64,000 nucleotides of DNA from Flavobacterium channae (GTDB lineage: Bacteria; Bacteroidota; Bacteroidia; Flavobacteriales; Flavobacteriaceae). The DNA is taken from positions 1,302,001-1,366,000 of the forward strand of contig NZ_CP089096.1 of the NCBI RefSeq assembly GCF_021172165.1, given 5' to 3'. Below are positions 16,957 to 26,073 of this stretch, in pieces. The position numbers were made by a program, and so were the translations under genes. The notes beneath the pieces were generated by a model that saw only the letters and a list, made by a program, of their open reading frames with translations, was not told the DNA's origin and did no database searches. The stretch's first letter is position 1. Each line of letters starts with the position of its first letter.

Positions 16957-18381
16957 ATGACTTACAAGCTGTTTTACAATTTATTACAACGAAATTTCCC
17001 CCATCAACCCACACTGAAACAAGACATTTTTCTTCAGAAAATTGCTGACTTTGTTATGAATTCAACAACAAATGATGTTTTTGTGCTAAAAGGTTTTGCA
17101 GGAACTGGTAAAACAACTATAATTTCAACTGTTATCAATAATTTGGCCGAAGTCAATATGAAAGCGGTGTTACTTGCACCCACAGGTAGAGCCGCAAAAG
17201 TTATTAGTAATTACTCTGGAAAACCAGCATATACAATTCACAAACGAATTTATTTTCCAAAGAAAAATAAAACTGGTGGTGTTAGTTTTACATTACAACA
17301 AAATAAATTCAAAAACACCCTTTTTATTGTTGATGAATCGTCTATGATTTCGGATAATAATCAAGATTCTAAATTATATGAGAATGGTTCGTTGTTAGAT
17401 GATTTGTTTTTTTATGTAGATGCTGGAAACAATTGCAAATTATTGTTAATAGGAGATACCGCTCAGTTACCACCAGTTAATATGAGTGTTAGTCCAGCTT
17501 TGGATATTGATTCGTTATCACTTCATTATCAAAAAAATGTACATCATATCGAATTGGATGAAGTAATGCGTCAAGCTGAAGATTCTGGCATTTTGTATAA
17601 TGCTACTCAATTACGAGAATTATTACATTCGCATTTTATTGATACGTTCCAATTTAAATTAAAAGGGTTTAAAGATATTGTTCGTTTACAAGATGGATAT
17701 GATATTCAAGATGCCATTCATCAAGCGTATGATAATTATAGTATAGAAGATACGGCTTTTATTTTGCGTTCCAATAAAAGAGCCAATCAATACAACCAGC
17801 AAATTAGAGCTTCCATTTTGTCCAAAGAAAGTGAAATTTCTACAGGAGATTATTTAATGGTAGTGAAAAACAATTATTTCTGGTTACCCGAAAATTCAGA
17901 AGCCGGATTCATCGCTAATGGTGATATTGTCGAAATTTTAGAAATCAGAAAAATTCAAGAATTGTACGGATTCAAATTCGCCACCGTAAAAATAAGAATG
18001 GTCGATTATCCGAATCAAATTCCGTTTGACACCGTTATTATGTTAGATACGATTATGAGTGAATCGCCTTCGTTGACGTATGAAGAATCAAATAAATTGT
18101 ATCAAGAAGTTTTATTGGATTACGAAGAAGAACGCCAACAATATAAAAAATTACAAAAAGTAAAAGAAAACCCTTATTTCAATGCACTTCAGGTGAAGTT
18201 TTCTTATGCCATTACGTGTCATAAATCGCAAGGTGGTCAATGGAAAACCGTTTTTGTAGAACAACCTTATTTACCCGACGGAATTGATATCGATTATGTC
18301 CGATGGTTGTACACTGCCATCACCCGTGCCGAAGAAAAATTATATTTAATCGGATTTAAGGACGAGTTTTTTGAAAATTAA
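16957..18381 (+). CDS. RecD-like superfamily 1B DNA helicase
   Basis: A 474-residue 5'-3' helicase of the AAA_30/UvrD_C_2 (RecD2-like) type. Walker A is GFAGTGKTT (46-54), Walker B LFIVDESSMI (about 122-131), motif III LLIGDTAQLPPV (about 165-176), and the C-terminal motifs KFSYAITCHKSQGGQW and YTAITRAEEKLYLIG (motifs V and VI). There is no RecB/RecC partner nearby and the N-terminal extension of true RecD2 is missing, so it is a free-standing helicase. It does not belong to a RecBCD complex as far as the window shows. Confidence 0.9.
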   Translation: MTYKLFYNLLQRNFPHQPTLKQDIFLQKIADFVMNSTTNDVFVLKGFAGTGKTTIISTVINNLAEVNMKAVLLAPTGRAAKVISNYSGKPAYTIHKRIYFPKKNKTGGVSFTLQQNKFKNTLFIVDESSMISDNNQDSKLYENGSLLDDLFFYVDAGNNCKLLLIGDTAQLPPVNMSVSPALDIDSLSLHYQKNVHHIELDEVMRQAEDSGILYNATQLRELLHSHFIDTFQFKLKGFKDIVRLQDGYDIQDAIHQAYDNYSIEDTAFILRSNKRANQYNQQIRASILSKESEISTGDYLMVVKNNYFWLPENSEAGFIANGDIVEILEIRKIQELYGFKFATVKIRMVDYPNQIPFDTVIMLDTIMSESPSLTYEESNKLYQEVLLDYEEERQQYKKLQKVKENPYFNALQVKFSYAITCHKSQGGQWKTVFVEQPYLPDGIDIDYVRWLYTAITRAEEKLYLIGFKDEFFEN

Positions 18382-18389
18382 TACTTTTG
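18382..18389 (+). promoter_or_regulatory. -7 box of kdsB
   Basis: TACTTTTG lies directly after the helicase stop codon and 19 bases before the kdsB ATG, so kdsB can be transcribed independently. Confidence 0.6.
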
Positions 18390-18408
18390 TAATCAAACAA
18401 AATCAAAA

Positions 18409-19134
18409 ATGAAAATAATAGCTGTAATTCCTGCTCGATATGCTTCTACACGTTTCCCTGCAAAATTAATGCAAGATTTGGGAGGCAAAACCGTAATTCT
18501 TAGTACGTATGAAGCAGCTATTTCTACCAATTTATTTGATGATGTTTTTGTGGTGACGGATTCCGATTTAATTTATAACGAAATTATTTCGAATGGAGGC
18601 AAAGCCATCATGTCGATAAAAGAACATGAAAGCGGAAGCGACAGAATTGCAGAAGCTGTTGAAAATATGGATGTTGACGTTGTAATTAACGTTCAAGGCG
18701 ATGAACCTTTTATCAATAAAAAACCGCTAGAAGAATTAATCGAAGTATTCAAAAACGATACCGAAAAGAAAGTTGATTTAGGTTCTTTAATGTTTCAAAT
18801 ATCTGATAAAGAAGAAATTAATAATCCGAATAACGTAAAAGTAATTACTGACCAACAAGGATTTGCTTTATACTTTTCGCGTTCGGTAATTCCTTATCCT
18901 AGAGAGGAAAATGTAGGAGTTCGTTATATGAAACACATCGGAATTTACGCTTTCAGAAAAGAAGCTTTGATGGATTTTTACCGTTTACCAATGTTATCGT
19001 TAGAAGCTTCTGAAAAATTAGAACAACTTCGTTATTTAGAATACGGAAAACGTATTAAAATGGTAGAAACTTCACATGGAAGCATCGGAATTGATACTCC
19101 AGAAGACTTAGAAAGAGCTAGAAAATTATTGTAA
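18409..19134 (+). CDS. kdsB: 3-deoxy-manno-octulosonate cytidylyltransferase
   Basis: Activates Kdo with CTP to give CMP-Kdo for lipid A/core assembly in the cytoplasm. The 241-residue protein has the nucleotide-binding [13 protein letters not shown] (8-20), the substrate-binding NVQGDEPF (94-101), and the C-terminal [13 protein letters not shown]...[11 protein letters not shown] segment of KdsB. It overlaps the convergent methyltransferase gene by 9 bases. Confidence 0.97.
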   Translation: MKIIAVIPARYASTRFPAKLMQDLGGKTVILSTYEAAISTNLFDDVFVVTDSDLIYNEIISNGGKAIMSIKEHESGSDRIAEAVENMDVDVVINVQGDEPFINKKPLEELIEVFKNDTEKKVDLGSLMFQISDKEEINNPNNVKVITDQQGFALYFSRSVIPYPREENVGVRYMKHIGIYAFRKEALMDFYRLPMLSLEASEKLEQLRYLEYGKRIKMVETSHGSIGIDTPEDLERARKLL

Positions 19135-19788
19135 TTTTTTTATAGTAAACAATTCGTTATGCACTTCAATTTTTGGATATAATCTTACGGAATAATTACT
19201 ATCAAATTTATTCTTATAATCAACATTTCTTCTTCTGTCTTGATAACCTAAAACCATAGTATTAAACAAGATAAATCCATTTACATTAAGTAAAAAGTTA
19301 ATACGATTAATAAAGAAATCTTCAAATAGAAAGTTGGGCATTGTAGTATCTTGAAAGATATCGATAATGATTAAATCGTATTTTTCTTTGGTTTTTAAAA
19401 CGAATTCAAAAGCGTCGTCATTCACAATTGAAACATTGGTATAATTTCCTAATCCAAAATATTTTGTTGCTAATTCAATCACATCGGCATCAATTTCAAC
19501 TCCTGTAATTCTACCTTCAAATTTGATTTCTTTTTTTAGGGTTTCGATAACACTTCCTCCAGCAACACCTAAGACTAAAATAGAATTAAAATTCTGAATT
19601 CGTTCATAACCAATGTATTTTAACCCTTTTTTAAGCACACGTTGCAAGCTTCCGAAAGAATAATTGGTATTCTCCGAATCCAAAACCAAATACCCATTAT
19701 TCCAGGTAACTTCAAGGTTTTTACTGTAAACCGATTTCTTTTGATGAATTTTTACAGGTAATAAAAAACTAAGTAAGCGCTTAATCAT
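19126..19788 (-). CDS. Spermidine-synthase-like methyltransferase-fold protein
   Basis: A 220-residue Rossmann protein related to spermidine synthase. It has the SAM/dcSAM-binding loop [10 protein letters not shown] (about 70-79), an acidic residue at the end of strand 2 (GVEIDAD) and the DLIIIDIF strand-4 motif. The aminopropyltransferase gatekeeper pattern (DG...E) is not evident, so polyamine synthesis is unproven. Similar small proteins are widespread in flavobacteria. Convergent with kdsB. Confidence 0.78.
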   Translation of the reverse strand: MIKRLLSFLLPVKIHQKKSVYSKNLEVTWNNGYLVLDSENTNYSFGSLQRVLKKGLKYIGYERIQNFNSILVLGVAGGSVIETLKKEIKFEGRITGVEIDADVIELATKYFGLGNYTNVSIVNDDAFEFVLKTKEKYDLIIIDIFQDTTMPNFLFEDFFINRINFLLNVNGFILFNTMVLGYQDRRRNVDYKNKFDSNYSVRLYPKIEVHNELFTIKKLQ

Positions 19789-19819
19789 GTAACTTTGTTT
19801 GTAATCGTAAATATAATTT

Positions 19820-19827
19820 TATTTTTG
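19820..19827 (+). promoter_or_regulatory. -7 box of the acyltransferase gene
   Basis: TATTTTTG, 17 bases upstream of the ATG at 19845; fits TAnnTTTG. Confidence 0.5.
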
Positions 19828-19844
19828 TCTCAAAATAGCCTCTC

Positions 19845-20402
19845 ATGAAACAAATTATATACAAATTTATTTTCTGTAAAATTTTTGGATGGAAAGTAGT
19901 TGGTACAATTGCACCAATAGTCAAAAAATGTGTCATTATAGCCGTTCCTCATACAAGTTGGTGGGACTTTTTTCTAGGGATTTTCTCTCGTGGAATTCTA
20001 AATTTAGAAATTAATTACGTGGCTAAGAAAGAATTATTTGTATTTCCTTTTAATTATTTCTTTACTTGGACAGGTGGAACGTCTTTAAATCGTCAAAAAA
20101 ACGAGAATAAAGTCGACACTATCGCAAAAATATTTCATAAAAAAGAAGTTTTTAGATTAGCTATTGCTCCTGAAGGAACACGAAAAAAAGTTACCGAATG
20201 GAAAACAGGTTTTTATTATATGGCACTAAAAGCAAATGTTCCAATAATTCCTGTAGCGTTTGATTATGGAAGAAAACAAGTCGTTTTTTACGAACCATTT
20301 TATCCAACAGGAAATTTTGAATCGGATATTAATTTTTTAGAATCGTATTATAAAAATGTTGTGGGTAAAGTTCCAGAATTGAGCTACACACCAAAAGAAT
20401 AG
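19845..20402 (+). CDS. PlsC-family 1-acylglycerol-3-phosphate acyltransferase-like protein
   Basis: A 185-residue acyltransferase. The catalytic HX4D box is HTSWWD (36-41) and the glycerol-phosphate-binding box is APEGTRKK (about 113-120), both intact. The length is short and there is no clear N-terminal TM helix, as in the compact bacterial 1-acyl-sn-glycerol-3-phosphate acyltransferase-like family. It acts at the inner membrane; the exact acyl acceptor cannot be read from sequence. Confidence 0.87.
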   Translation: MKQIIYKFIFCKIFGWKVVGTIAPIVKKCVIIAVPHTSWWDFFLGIFSRGILNLEINYVAKKELFVFPFNYFFTWTGGTSLNRQKNENKVDTIAKIFHKKEVFRLAIAPEGTRKKVTEWKTGFYYMALKANVPIIPVAFDYGRKQVVFYEPFYPTGNFESDINFLESYYKNVVGKVPELSYTPKE

Positions 20403-20492
20403 TTTAATTTACAGTTGTTTAAATAATTTTTAATCAAATAAAACCAAGAAGAATAGTTTTTCGTAAATAAAGTAAATCAAAACTTTTAACAA

Positions 20493-21530
20493 ATGAAAAA
20501 ACTATTTTTACCTCTGGCTTTAGTTATCATTTTAACTACATCGTGTAATGATGACGATTCTTCAATGACAACTCCTGATCCGATTCCAGTTGATCAAACT
20601 CCAACACCGGCTCAAGAATTAAAATTAATTACCACAAGTAATACATCAGGAAAAATTTCATTTACCGATTTATTAGCAACAACGCCTACCGCAAAAAGTT
20701 TTACAATTAGTTCAACTGATGCTGATGGTGTATATTACGATAATTTCAAAGACCAAGTTGTTTTAGCTTCTAGAACAAATAATAGAGTAGAAGCTTATGG
20801 TGGTTTACGAAATGCTATCATAGGTGGCGCTACTACAATAGATTTATCATTTTCTTCTTCATCAGATTTTACCAATGCAAGAGAAATTGCAGTATCGGGC
20901 GATAAAGTTGTTGTTGCGCAAGATCAAAATGCAGGAAATGGAAACATTAGTAAATTTTATGTTTACCAAAGAAATACTGCAGGATTCACACTTTTAAATA
21001 CCTATACAGTTGATATAAAATTATGGGGAATCCATCTTGATGGAACAACTATGTATGCAATTGCTGATAACACTAGTGATTTAGTTGTATATAATAATTT
21101 CTTTGCTAATGCTACAGGTTCAATTTCAGCTTCTAAAAGAGTTACAATTGAAGGTTTAACAAGAACACACGGAATCACATATTCTCCTCAAGACGATGTA
21201 ATGGTGTTGTCTGATGTAGCATCAGCAGCTAGCGCAACCGACGGTGGTTTAGTAGTTATTAATAATTTTACTACTGTACTAAACTCTACAAATAATTTGG
21301 GAACAATTGCTATGAACAATCAAATTAGAGTGTACGGTCCTAATTCTATGTTAGGAAACCCTGTCGACGTTGCCTATGATCATGTTACAAATTCTATTTA
21401 TGTAGCTGAACGATTAAATGGCGGCGGTTTAGTTTTAAAATTTGCTTTCCCAACAATGTCTGGAGATGCAACGCCACAAATGAATAGAGTGGAAGCTGGT
21501 GTAACAGCAGTTTATTTACACAGAAGATAG
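20493..21530 (+). CDS. Secreted lipoprotein with a beta-propeller-like repeat body
   Basis: A 345-residue protein with a lipoprotein signal (ILTTSCNDDDSS, Cys about 18), followed by an Asp/Ser and Pro/Thr-rich linker. The Asp residues after the Cys suit surface export in Bacteroidetes. The body repeats strands such as VYYDNFKDQVVLASR, MYAIADNTSDLVVYN and SIYVAERLNGGGLVL, the look of an NHL/lactonase-type propeller. No catalytic motif is recognised. It is a single gene followed by a strong terminator. Confidence 0.8.
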   Translation: MKKLFLPLALVIILTTSCNDDDSSMTTPDPIPVDQTPTPAQELKLITTSNTSGKISFTDLLATTPTAKSFTISSTDADGVYYDNFKDQVVLASRTNNRVEAYGGLRNAIIGGATTIDLSFSSSSDFTNAREIAVSGDKVVVAQDQNAGNGNISKFYVYQRNTAGFTLLNTYTVDIKLWGIHLDGTTMYAIADNTSDLVVYNNFFANATGSISASKRVTIEGLTRTHGITYSPQDDVMVLSDVASAASATDGGLVVINNFTTVLNSTNNLGTIAMNNQIRVYGPNSMLGNPVDVAYDHVTNSIYVAERLNGGGLVLKFAFPTMSGDATPQMNRVEAGVTAVYLHRR

Positions 21531-21553
21531 GTTAGTTATTTTATAATAGGTTT

Positions 21554-21588
21554 AAAAGCTTCAGGATTTATATTCTGAAGCTTTTTTT
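21554..21588. terminator. Bidirectional intrinsic terminator
   Basis: The stem AAAAGCTTCAG (21554-21564) pairs with 21575-21585 across a 10-base loop, with a T run after it on the plus strand and A's before it. It serves the lipoprotein gene and, on the other strand, the XRE gene whose stop overlaps it. Confidence 0.85.
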
Positions 21589-22048
21589 ATGGTTTGTAGT
21601 TTTTAAAAGTACCATTTTTAAAAAAAATCACAATCCTTTCAATTTCTTGATTATTTGGACTTTCAAAATTCGAAATTTCATTTACTCTTTTTTCAGAGGA
21701 AGCTATTACCGAAGTTTGCTCAATTGTTGAAAATAAATCAGGCTCAGAAGTGTTTATTTCTGATTTAGAATTTTCTACTTGAATTTTTTCAACTTCATTT
21801 TGAAGTGGAGAAGGAGCATCCGATTTTGGAAAAGTTCCATTACCATTTAAAATCCAATACAAATCTACCTCAGGAAAAACATCAATAACTTTTATTATAA
21901 AATCTAAACTTGGTTTATTTCTACCAGAGAGTAGGTGAGACAAACTAGAACGTTGTACATTAATTTTATCTGCAAAAGCTGAAGCAGATAAATTGTAATA
22001 TTCAAGTATAATTTCCAAACGTTTTATAAAATCATCGATGTTTACCAT
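21587..22048 (-). CDS. XRE-family transcriptional regulator
   Basis: A 153-residue DNA-binding protein. The N-terminal Cro/C1-type HTH spans about residues 5-62 (SASAFADKINVQRSSLSHLLSGRNKPS...), followed by the flavobacterial segment VDLYWILNGNGTFP and a variable, Glu-rich tail. The start codon lies inside one of a set of palindromes TTTAC-N4-GTAAA, and a further copy overlaps the likely -7 box at 22085-22078, so I infer autorepression. The divergent neighbour is an M14 carboxypeptidase whose promoter carries the same sites. Confidence 0.9.
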   Translation of the reverse strand: MVNIDDFIKRLEIILEYYNLSASAFADKINVQRSSLSHLLSGRNKPSLDFIIKVIDVFPEVDLYWILNGNGTFPKSDAPSPLQNEVEKIQVENSKSEINTSEPDLFSTIEQTSVIASSEKRVNEISNFESPNNQEIERIVIFFKNGTFKNYKP

Positions 22049-22337
22049 TGTAAATAATGTTTAAATCATAAATAGTTACAAATGTAAACAATAAGTAAGA
22101 ATTAACAAAGTTTACAATTGTAAAAAGTTGAAATAATATTAAATTTTAACTTTACTTAATAATATTTAATTATATGATTATTAAGATATTAATAAATATA
22201 AAATATCAAATGTTAATATTGTAAATACCTGCATTTAGCCATGCTAACAAGGTGGCTTTTATTAGTTTACAAAAGTAAATTAAAAGACTTTTTTTGGTGT
22301 TTACAAATGTAAAAATAAAGTTGTTTACATTTGTGAA
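22041..22337. promoter_or_regulatory. Operator cluster TTTAC-N4-GTAAA between the XRE and carboxypeptidase genes
   Basis: This 302-base intergenic region contains no gene but at least six copies of a 14-bp palindrome: 22041-22054 (ACCATTGT centre), 22075-22089, 22111-22124 (TTTACAATTGTAAA), 22266-22279, 22300-22313 (TTTACAAATGTAAA) and 22324-22337; a degenerate copy is at 22212-22225. The centres of the last three are 34 and 24 bases apart; the first three are spaced 34 and 36. The copies at 22075 and 22324 contain TACATTTG, the -7 box, in the direction of the XRE gene and the M14 gene respectively. A dimeric repressor bound here would block both promoters. Confidence 0.8.
22326..22333 (+). 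promoter_or_regulatory. -7 box of the M14 peptidase gene, inside an operator
   Basis: TACATTTG fits TAnnTTTG and is embedded in the palindrome at 22324-22337, 18 bases before the ATG at 22351. Confidence 0.65.
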
Positions 22338-22350
22338 TCAAAATTAGAAC

Positions 22351-23505
22351 ATGAATTATTTACAATTAGCAACAGATTTTATTCAGCCAAAACTCAAAGG
22401 AAAATACATTCACTTAGAAACAATTTTACCAATATTAAACAATTTAAATTCGGATTTTAAAGTATCGGAAATTGGAAAATCAGTTCAAGACAGAGCTATA
22501 TATAAAGTTGAATTTGGTGTTGGGAAAACAAAAATTTTGATGTGGTCACAAATGCATGGAAATGAATCTACAACCACTAAAGGACTGTTTGATTTTTTTA
22601 ATTTTCTACAATCAGATTCAGAATTGGCTAAAAATATAAAGGAGAATTACACCTTATTATGTATTCCAATGTTAAATCCTGACGGTTCTTATTTATATAC
22701 TAGAGAAAATGCGAATGCAGTAGATTTAAATAGAGATGCGTTTTTAGCTACTCAACCTGAAATGAAGGTATTACATGCTATTTATAATAGTTTTCAACCA
22801 GACTTTTGTTATAATTTACATGATCAGCGTACTATTTTTGGTACAGAGGGTTTTAATTTGCCTGCAACAGTTTCTTTTTTATCTCCAGCTTATAATGAGG
22901 AGAGGGCTTATAATGACGTTCGTTTAAAAGCAATTCAGGTTATAAATAAAATGAATGACTTTTTACAACAATATATTCCGAATCAAATAGGGCGTTTTGA
23001 TGATAGTTACAACGTGAATTGTACTGGAGATTATTTTACAACACAAAATACACCTACAATATTATTTGAAGCGGGGCATTACAATAATGATTACGATAGA
23101 GATTTGGTTAGAAAATTTGTTTTTATTGCGCTTTTAAGTTCGTTTACTGTTAGTTACGAAAACGTTATAGTTGATAACGAATTGACTAAATATTTGAATA
23201 TTCCTCAAAATAATAAAAGTTTTTATGATTTTATTTATAAAAATGTCAAAATTATTGATAATAATGAGGAAAAAATAATTAACTTTGCAGCTCAATACTC
23301 TGAAGTAGTTTCTGAAGGAGAATTAAAATTTGTAGCTGAGATTGTTAAAATTGATGATTTACAAAATTTTAATGGACATGAAGAATACGATTGTTCAGGC
23401 GGTTTATTTTCGGCAAATGGTGATAATTTCCCAAAAATTGGAGATAAAGCTAGTTTTTTTATAAATAATTTAACAGAATTTAACAACGGAGTAAAAATTA
23501 TTTAA
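22351..23505 (+). CDS. M14-family zinc carboxypeptidase-like protein
   Basis: A 384-residue peptidase of the M14 fold without signal peptide, so probably cytoplasmic. Zinc ligands are the HGNE motif (His69, Glu72 in SQMHGNEST) and the His of CYNLHDQRTIFG (about 158); substrate-binding residues are in NPDG and VDLNRDAF (about 108-130). The catalytic Glu is probably in ILFEAGHYNND. A C-terminal region of about 100 residues follows the peptidase domain. It is divergent from the XRE gene and shares its operators. Confidence 0.87.
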   Translation: MNYLQLATDFIQPKLKGKYIHLETILPILNNLNSDFKVSEIGKSVQDRAIYKVEFGVGKTKILMWSQMHGNESTTTKGLFDFFNFLQSDSELAKNIKENYTLLCIPMLNPDGSYLYTRENANAVDLNRDAFLATQPEMKVLHAIYNSFQPDFCYNLHDQRTIFGTEGFNLPATVSFLSPAYNEERAYNDVRLKAIQVINKMNDFLQQYIPNQIGRFDDSYNVNCTGDYFTTQNTPTILFEAGHYNNDYDRDLVRKFVFIALLSSFTVSYENVIVDNELTKYLNIPQNNKSFYDFIYKNVKIIDNNEEKIINFAAQYSEVVSEGELKFVAEIVKIDDLQNFNGHEEYDCSGGLFSANGDNFPKIGDKASFFINNLTEFNNGVKII

Positions 23506-23563
23506 TAAATTTGCCTTAAGTATTGAATTTAAATCAAAAATTTAACAATTATTATAAGCACTT

Positions 23564-24043
23564 ATGAGTAAGTTTCGTTTAGATGAAGTAGATCATCAAA
23601 TTTTAGACATGTTGATTGATAATACGAGAGTTCCTTTTACAGATATCGCAAAAAAATTATTAATTTCTGCTGGTACTGTACATGTTAGAGTTAAAAAAAT
23701 GGAGGATGCAGGTATTATTCAAGGTTCTTCATTAACTTTAGATTATGAAAAATTAGGATATTCTTTCATTGCGTATGTTGGGGTTTTCTTACACAATACG
23801 TCTCAAACTAAATTTGTATTAGAGAGAATTAATCAGATTCCATTCGTAACTGTTGCTCACGTAACTACTGGAAAATTTAATATTTTCTGTAAAATTAGAG
23901 CTAAAGATACTAAACACGCTAAAGAGGTTATCTTTATGATTGATGACATCGAAGGTGTTTACAGAACTGAAACAATGATTTCTTTAGAAGAAAGTATCAA
24001 TGACAAAAAACGATTGATGCATACAATTTTTAAAGAATTGTAA
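23564..24043 (+). CDS. Lrp/AsnC-family transcriptional regulator
   Basis: A 159-residue regulator with an N-terminal winged HTH (about 5-50: DEVDHQILDMLIDNTRVPFTD... ISAGTVHVRVKKMEDAG) and a C-terminal RAM/AsnC ligand domain (about 65-145). The ligand is probably an amino acid. It stands 58 bases after the carboxypeptidase gene and is followed by its own terminator; the pair may link peptide breakdown with amino-acid sensing, but this is inference. Confidence 0.93.
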   Translation: MSKFRLDEVDHQILDMLIDNTRVPFTDIAKKLLISAGTVHVRVKKMEDAGIIQGSSLTLDYEKLGYSFIAYVGVFLHNTSQTKFVLERINQIPFVTVAHVTTGKFNIFCKIRAKDTKHAKEVIFMIDDIEGVYRTETMISLEESINDKKRLMHTIFKEL

Positions 24044-24049
24044 TATATG

Positions 24050-24073
24050 AAGCCTCTTAATGAGGCTTTTTTT
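24050..24073 (+). terminator. Intrinsic terminator of the AsnC/Lrp gene
   Basis: AAGCCTC (24050-24056), 5-base loop, GAGGCTT (24062-24068) and a run of T's to 24073. Confidence 0.9.
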
Positions 24074-24088
24074 ATACATTATATTGAA

Positions 24089-24598
24089 ATGAAAAATTTA
24101 CAATCAAATGAATTTGCTCCTTATTATGAGAACTACATTAAATTAGTTCCCGAGCAAGATATAGTAAAAGGGCTAAAACAGCAAAAAGAAGAATTATTGC
24201 ATTTTTTTAAGTCTATTCCTGTGTTTAAACATGAGTTTCGTTATGCAGAAGGAAAATGGACTATTAAAGATATTATTTTGCATTTGATTGATGCAGAGCG
24301 CATCTTTGCTTATAGAGCTTTACGTATTGCTAGAAATGACGGTACAGCTTTACCTGGTTTTGAAGAAAATGATTATGTGGTTTTTGCAAATGCAAATGAT
24401 AGGGAATATGAAAGCTTATTAGCAGAATATGAAATTGTAAGAAATGCGACTATAAGTTTGTTTCAAAATTTTTCAGAAACAGAATTATTACGAATAGGAA
24501 CGGCTTCAAATTGCAGTGTTTCTGTTCGTGCAATTGGTTATATAACCTTAGGGCACGAATTGCATCATAAAAACGTCATTTTAGAAAGATATTTATAA
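24089..24598 (+). CDS. DinB-family protein
   Basis: A 169-residue four-helix metal-binding protein of the DinB/YfiT family. The three His ligands fit HLIDAERIF (first) and GHELHHKNVI (second and third). I take the ATG at 24089 (MKNLQSNEF), because the longer ORF start at 24047 lies inside the terminator hairpin of the upstream gene. Proteins of this family act in DNA-damage response or as thiol-dependent transferases; the role here is unknown. Confidence 0.85.
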   Translation: MKNLQSNEFAPYYENYIKLVPEQDIVKGLKQQKEELLHFFKSIPVFKHEFRYAEGKWTIKDIILHLIDAERIFAYRALRIARNDGTALPGFEENDYVVFANANDREYESLLAEYEIVRNATISLFQNFSETELLRIGTASNCSVSVRAIGYITLGHELHHKNVILERYL

Positions 24599-24601
24599 AA
24601 T

Positions 24602-24631
24602 AAAAGGGATTCAAATTGAATCCCTTTTTTA
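24602..24631. terminator. Bidirectional terminator between dinB-like gene and acidic-protein gene
   Basis: GGGATTC (24606-24612) pairs with GAATCCC (24618-24624), flanked by A's on the left and T's on the right, so it works on both strands for two convergent genes. Confidence 0.9.
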
Positions 24632-25000
24632 TTAATCTTCGTCGTCTTCGTCTTCTGAATCTTCGATATCATCTGAATCATTAGTTTCATCTTCATCGTC
24701 GTCATCTTCATCGATATCTAAATCTTTTAATCCTGCGATTTTTTCATCTGGTACAGCTACAACGTCATCTTCAATAATATCATCTTCATCGTAGTTTTCA
24801 ATTCTATCAGCTAATTTAGTACTTACTTTTACTAAGTAAATTGTATCTTCTGTACGAACTTCTACAGCTTCAACAGTTTCATTTTTAGCATTTTTAAAAC
24901 GAATAACATCAGAATCGTCATATCCGTCAGGAAATTTCTCAACTAGCAAGGTTAAGATTTCATTTGTTAATTTAGCGTAATCAACAATAACTCTTTTCAT
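24632..25000 (-). CDS. Small protein with a highly acidic C-terminal tail
   Basis: A 122-residue protein: a folded N-terminal part of about 80 residues (RVIVDYAKLTNEILTLLVEK, YLVKVSTKLADRI) and a tail of nearly only Asp and Glu from about residue 95 on. The layout, basic-neutral domain plus acidic tail, recalls the RNA-polymerase delta subunit, but I cannot show homology. In databases such proteins of flavobacteria are often named DNA primase, with no supporting motif. It has a -7 box at 25036-25029. Confidence 0.82.
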   Translation of the reverse strand: MKRVIVDYAKLTNEILTLLVEKFPDGYDDSDVIRFKNAKNETVEAVEVRTEDTIYLVKVSTKLADRIENYDEDDIIEDDVVAVPDEKIAGLKDLDIDEDDDDEDETNDSDDIEDSEDEDDED

Positions 25001-25028
25001 TGGGTAGGTTTTAATCTTGTATTTTGTT

Positions 25029-25036
25029 CAAATGTA
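25029..25036 (-). promoter_or_regulatory. -7 box of the acidic-protein gene
   Basis: TACATTTG on the minus strand, 28 bases before the ATG; fits TAnnTTTG. Confidence 0.6.
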
Positions 25037-25087
25037 CTATCCTAAAACTAAATTTTCAAACAAATTGAAATATTTTTTTCAAAAAAA

Positions 25088-26062
25088 TTACCAGCCTAAA
25101 ACGTATGCAAACATTAATGGTGCAACTATCGTAGCGTCAGACTCAACGATAAATTTAGGAGTTGCAATATCTAATTTACCCCAAGTGATTTTCTCATTTG
25201 GAACTGCTCCTGAATACGAACCATAACTAGTTGTTGAATCAGAAATCTGGCAGAAATAGCTCCAAAATGGTACATCATGCATTTCCATATCTTGATATAA
25301 CATAGGTACTACACAAATAGGGAAGTCTCCAGCGATACCTCCACCAATTTGGAAAAATCCAATTCCTTTTCCTTCACAGTTTTTAGTATACCAATCTGCT
25401 AACCACATCATATACTCAACACCACTTTTCATTGTAGTAGCTTTGAATTCTCCTTTGATACAGTAAGAAGCAAAAATATTACCCATTGTACTGTCTTCCC
25501 ATCCAGGAACTACAATTGGCAAATTCTTTTCAGCTGCAGCAACCATCCAAGAATCTTTAGGATCAATTTCATAGTATTGTTCTAATACTCCAGAATTAAT
25601 CATTTGGTACATAAATTCATGTGGAAAATAACGTTCACCTTTAGAATCTGCATTGTTCCAAATGTCGAATAAGTGTTGTTGTAATCTTCTGAAAGCTTCT
25701 TCTTCAGGAATACAAGTATCAGTTACACGGTTGTAATGGTTTTCTAATAAATCCCATTCTTCTTGTGGTGATAAATCTCTATAATTAGGAACTCTTTTAT
25801 AAGAATTATGAGCAACTAAGTTCATGATATCTTCTTCTAAATTAGCTCCAGTACAAGAAATAATATGTACTTTATCTTGGCGAATCATTTCGGCTAATGA
25901 TTTCCCTAATTCAGCTGTACTCATTGCACCAGCTAAAGTAATCATCATTTTTCCGTTATCTAATAGATGCTCTTCGTATCCTTTTGCTGCATCAACTAAG
26001 GCTGCAGAATTGAAATGAAGGTAATGTTTCTCAATAAATTGACTAATTGGTCCTTTGCTCAT
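25088..26062 (-). CDS. Deoxyhypusine-synthase-family protein
   Basis: A 324-residue member of the deoxyhypusine synthase fold (NAD-binding). Visible family segments are TLAGAMSTAEL, ISCTGANLEEDI, GGGIAGDF and NEKITWGKL near residue 295; the last holds the Lys equivalent to the eukaryotic catalytic Lys of WGK. Bacteria lack eIF5A, so the enzyme more likely transfers a 4-aminobutyl group between polyamines, as homospermidine-type synthases do. It lies 11 bases after the decarboxylase gene in the same operon, which supports a polyamine role. Confidence 0.88.
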   Translation of the reverse strand: MSKGPISQFIEKHYLHFNSAALVDAAKGYEEHLLDNGKMMITLAGAMSTAELGKSLAEMIRQDKVHIISCTGANLEEDIMNLVAHNSYKRVPNYRDLSPQEEWDLLENHYNRVTDTCIPEEEAFRRLQQHLFDIWNNADSKGERYFPHEFMYQMINSGVLEQYYEIDPKDSWMVAAAEKNLPIVVPGWEDSTMGNIFASYCIKGEFKATTMKSGVEYMMWLADWYTKNCEGKGIGFFQIGGGIAGDFPICVVPMLYQDMEMHDVPFWSYFCQISDSTTSYGSYSGAVPNEKITWGKLDIATPKFIVESDATIVAPLMFAYVLGW

Positions 26063-26073
26063 TATTTCTTATT

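Noticed and set aside
24047..24088. Earlier start codon for the DinB-family gene
   Set aside because: The ATG at 24047 lies at the edge of a perfect terminator hairpin with T run, and the 14 extra residues do not look like the family; the ATG at 24089 fits.
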